DNA of 39,249 nucleotides from Kastovskya adunca ATA6-11-RM4 (lineage in GTDB: Bacteria > Cyanobacteriota > Cyanobacteriia > Cyanobacteriales > Coleofasciculaceae). Below are positions 37,499-39,249 of this stretch, piece by piece (position 1 is the stretch's first letter; every line of letters begins with the position of its first letter). The DNA lies in the NCBI GenBank assembly GCA_019359445.1, contig JAHHHJ010000033.1:1-39249 (forward strand). Reading direction: 5' to 3'. A program made the position numbers and the translations under genes. The notes under the pieces are model-generated. The model ran no database searches and had not been told where the DNA came from. It saw only the letters and a program-made list of their open reading frames with translations.

Positions 37499-38233
37499 TC
37501 AATTTCCTCAAAACTTGGCAGGAGGTGTAGGTATCTGTGCCGCTTACCTCTCACTTCTGCACCGAATCAATAAATTTATCAGCGAAAACCCCTTGCTCTA
37601 CATCAACAAGAGAACTTACTAGTGACCCAGTTGGAACTGAAAACCTATCCAAACAGTAAAAACCGGGTTGTATGTCTTGTTAAGCCGAAGAAAGTAAAGC
37701 ATCGGGTGAGATTCTTTGCACTTCGTTCACCATGACATAGATGAGATTTTTCGGATAGGTTCTTAATGCAACTGACACTGCATACGAAGGATCAACACTG
37801 CCCTGATGCAATTAGTAACCAATGGCATACCCTTTGACAAAGGGTAGGGGTTGGATGCTTGTAAAGCTTGGGTAGAAAGTCTAAAAGAGGGCAGTTACGT
37901 TTGGCTCCAGACTCTTTCACAGATGTAGCAAGCCGAGGTCGCCTCAATTCGCAACCGCTCCTATTGAGATGTATTATATCGTGCTGTCTCCCAGATGCCA
38001 CTCAACTTGTAGGGGGAGTTGCTATGGGGCTGTCTGGGAGTTGCGTCATTTTCAGCAGCTTGGTTAATAGGGCAGAGGAGCGCTGATCAGGAATTCTTGG
38101 CTTTTCCTAGCCTAGCAACAAGGAGCAGTTATTAATCAGGTTGAAGAGCATCGCCCAAGGCGATCGCGTTGGGGTCAAAACAATGAAGTCACTGAGTCAG
38201 GATAGATTTCAGCCTTCAGCCTTTGCTCTAAGG
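37499..38233. other. Long upstream region of rne with multiple inverted repeats
   Basis: No protein gene is supported in this 735-base region. On the minus strand a perfect -10 box TATAAT lies at 37973-37978, which would give an rne leader of about 470 nt, although no good -35 is present at normal spacing. Inverted repeats include AACCTATCC/GGATAGGTT (37642-37650 with 37753-37761), TACCCTTT-GAC-AAAGGGTA (37828-37846), CTCCCAGA/TCTGGGAG (37988-38040) with an inner CAACT/AGTTG, and ATCGCC-CAA-GGCGAT (38150-38164). Confidence 0.5.
37973..37978 (-). promoter_or_regulatory. Candidate -10 box for rne
   Basis: The minus strand reads GATATAATAC, a perfect TATAAT. The best -35-like element (TTGAGT at 38000-38005) is 21 bases away, too far for a standard sigma-70 promoter, so an activator or another sigma factor would be needed. 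Transcription would begin near 37966. Confidence 0.35.
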
Positions 38234-38263
38234 CAAAAAAAAGGGATGAGGTGACTCATCCCT
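38234..38263 (-). terminator. Intrinsic terminator of ftsH
   Basis: On the minus strand, AGGGATGAG and CTCATCCCT (arms at 38255-38263 and 38242-38250) form a perfect 9-base stem with a 4-base loop. A run of Ts follows, complementary to the A-run at 38235-38241. It lies about 55 bases past the ftsH stop codon and should separate ftsH from rne. Confidence 0.9.
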
Positions 38264-38318
38264 AGGTACAGGTTAATTAAAACTGACGGTAGCTGCTATC
38301 AGCTAATCCCTCAGACAA

Positions 38319-39249
38319 TTACAACACAGGAACGTATTGCTCCTTTTCAGGAACATTGGTGTATTCAGAAACAATTTGGCGGAACTCTTCACCGTCAATG
38401 GTTTCCTTCTCAATCAACAGATCGACCAACCGATCGATCGCGGTGCGATTTTCCCGGATAATTCGTCGTGCATCTTGGTGGCAATGTTCAACAATTACGT
38501 GCACTTGACCGTCAATCCGAGCCGCAATTTCTTCAGAATACTCAGCTCTCGACATCGCCGCGCCGCCCAGGAAGACTTCTCCTGATTGGCTTTCCAAGGA
38601 CATTGGGCCTAAGTCACTCATCCCAAAGCGCGTCACCATTTGCCGAGCCATTGAGGTCACTTGTTGTAGGTCGCCACCTGCACCCGTGGTGACTTCGGAG
38701 TAACCAAAAATTTCTTCTTCTGCCGCTCGACCTCCCAAGGCTCCCGTGATGCGAGCTTTGAGTTGACCTCTGGTGATCAAACCTTGCTCTTCGTTAGGAG
38801 TAAACCAAGTCAGACCTTGTGCTTGTCCGCGTGGGATAAGGGTGACTTTTTGTACAGGGTCGTGGTCTTTGACCAGCGTACCAATGATCGCGTGTCCGAC
38901 TTCGTGATAAGCAATTAAGCGCTTGCTCTTGCTATCTACCAAGGGAGTACCTTCCATCCCCGCCACCACACGGTCAACCGCGTCGTTGACTTCCATCATC
39001 GTAATCGCCTCCTTGCGACGACGCGCCGTCAGGATGGCCGCTTCGTTGAGGAGGTTAGCCAAGTCCGCCCCTGTGAAACCTGGGGTACGACGGGCGATCG
39101 CTTCTAAGGATACTTCGGGAGCCAGTTTCTTGTTGCGAGCATGAACTTCCAAAATTCCCACCCGTCCTTTCAAGTCTGGTGCATCCACCATCACCTGACG
39201 GTCAAAGCGTCCCGGACGCAGCAACGCGGTATCTAAGACATCGGGGCGG
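38319..39249 (-). CDS. ftsH: ATP-dependent zinc metalloprotease FtsH, C-terminal part (cut by window edge)
   Basis: This is a membrane-anchored AAA+ protease that degrades membrane and unfolded proteins; in cyanobacteria FtsH hexamers also remove damaged photosystem II D1 protein. The visible part begins inside the AAA+ domain at the second region of homology ([19 protein letters not shown]). It continues through the zinc site HEVGH in [13 protein letters not shown] and ends with the usual EKEQYVPVL tail. The reading frame runs off the window, so the start, membrane segments and Walker motifs are not seen. Cyanobacteria carry about four FtsH paralogues; I cannot assign which one this is with certainty. 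A strong terminator follows. Confidence 0.95.
   Translation of the reverse strand, partial: RPDVLDTALLRPGRFDRQVMVDAPDLKGRVGILEVHARNKKLAPEVSLEAIARRTPGFTGADLANLLNEAAILTARRRKEAITMMEVNDAVDRVVAGMEGTPLVDSKSKRLIAYHEVGHAIIGTLVKDHDPVQKVTLIPRGQAQGLTWFTPNEEQGLITRGQLKARITGALGGRAAEEEIFGYSEVTTGAGGDLQQVTSMARQMVTRFGMSDLGPMSLESQSGEVFLGGAAMSRAEYSEEIAARIDGQVHVIVEHCHQDARRIIRENRTAIDRLVDLLIEKETIDGEEFRQIVSEYTNVPEKEQYVPVL

Overview
The window is chromosomal DNA from a cyanobacterium, probably a filamentous one of the Microcoleus/Coleofasciculus type. The genus is inference; the phylum is well supported. The evidence is many HIP1 octamers (GCGATCGC) inside and between genes, a str operon ordered rpsL-rpsG-fusA-tuf-rpsJ, a ferredoxin-type glutamate synthase, an RNase E with the cyanobacterial arginine-rich tail, and short heptamer repeats (TTCATCC / TTCTGAC type) in spacers.

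Layout. (1) 183-4247, minus: a large membrane-bound hybrid sensor kinase (DUF4118, five PAS, GAF, HisKA, HATPase, REC) split into two same-frame ORFs by one TAA codon. (2) 4597-6123, plus: an XPB/SSL2-like helicase. (3) 6156-17651: a Wzx/Wzy-type exopolysaccharide locus. On the minus strand lie a phytanoyl-CoA-dioxygenase-like oxygenase, a DUF1919 protein, two glycosyltransferases, a flippase (Wzx) and an O-antigen ligase/polymerase. Divergent from them on the plus strand lie the outer-membrane exporter (Wza-like) and the co-polymerase/tyrosine kinase (Wzc-like). (4) 17806-22539, minus: ferredoxin-dependent GOGAT, sharing a convergent terminator zone with wzc. (5) 23275-26462, plus: a phosphodiester-glycosidase-domain protein, a mannose-6-phosphate-isomerase-type cupin and an IscA/HesB-type protein. 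(6) 26602-31671, plus: the str operon with a recognisable promoter and a double hairpin between tuf and rpsJ. (7) 31901-35425: a stand-alone LON N-domain protein, prephenate dehydratase, a DUF1997 protein and RNase HII. (8) 35444-37498, minus: RNase E just upstream of rnhB in transcription order, with a long structured upstream region. (9) 38319-39249, minus: the C-terminal part of an FtsH protease, cut by the window edge, with a strong terminator.

Most of the window is well-known core and envelope biology. The parts that known features do not explain are: the nonsense codon in the hybrid kinase; a candidate small RNA or attenuated leader at about 22.92-23.04 kb; a nested inverted repeat with phased direct repeats upstream of the exporter gene; two terminator hairpins between tuf and rpsJ whose arms can swap partners; a repeat-encoded linker in glutamate synthase; and the structured region upstream of rne. 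I found no tRNA, rRNA, CRISPR array, transposase or phage gene, and no clearly undescribed multi-gene system.
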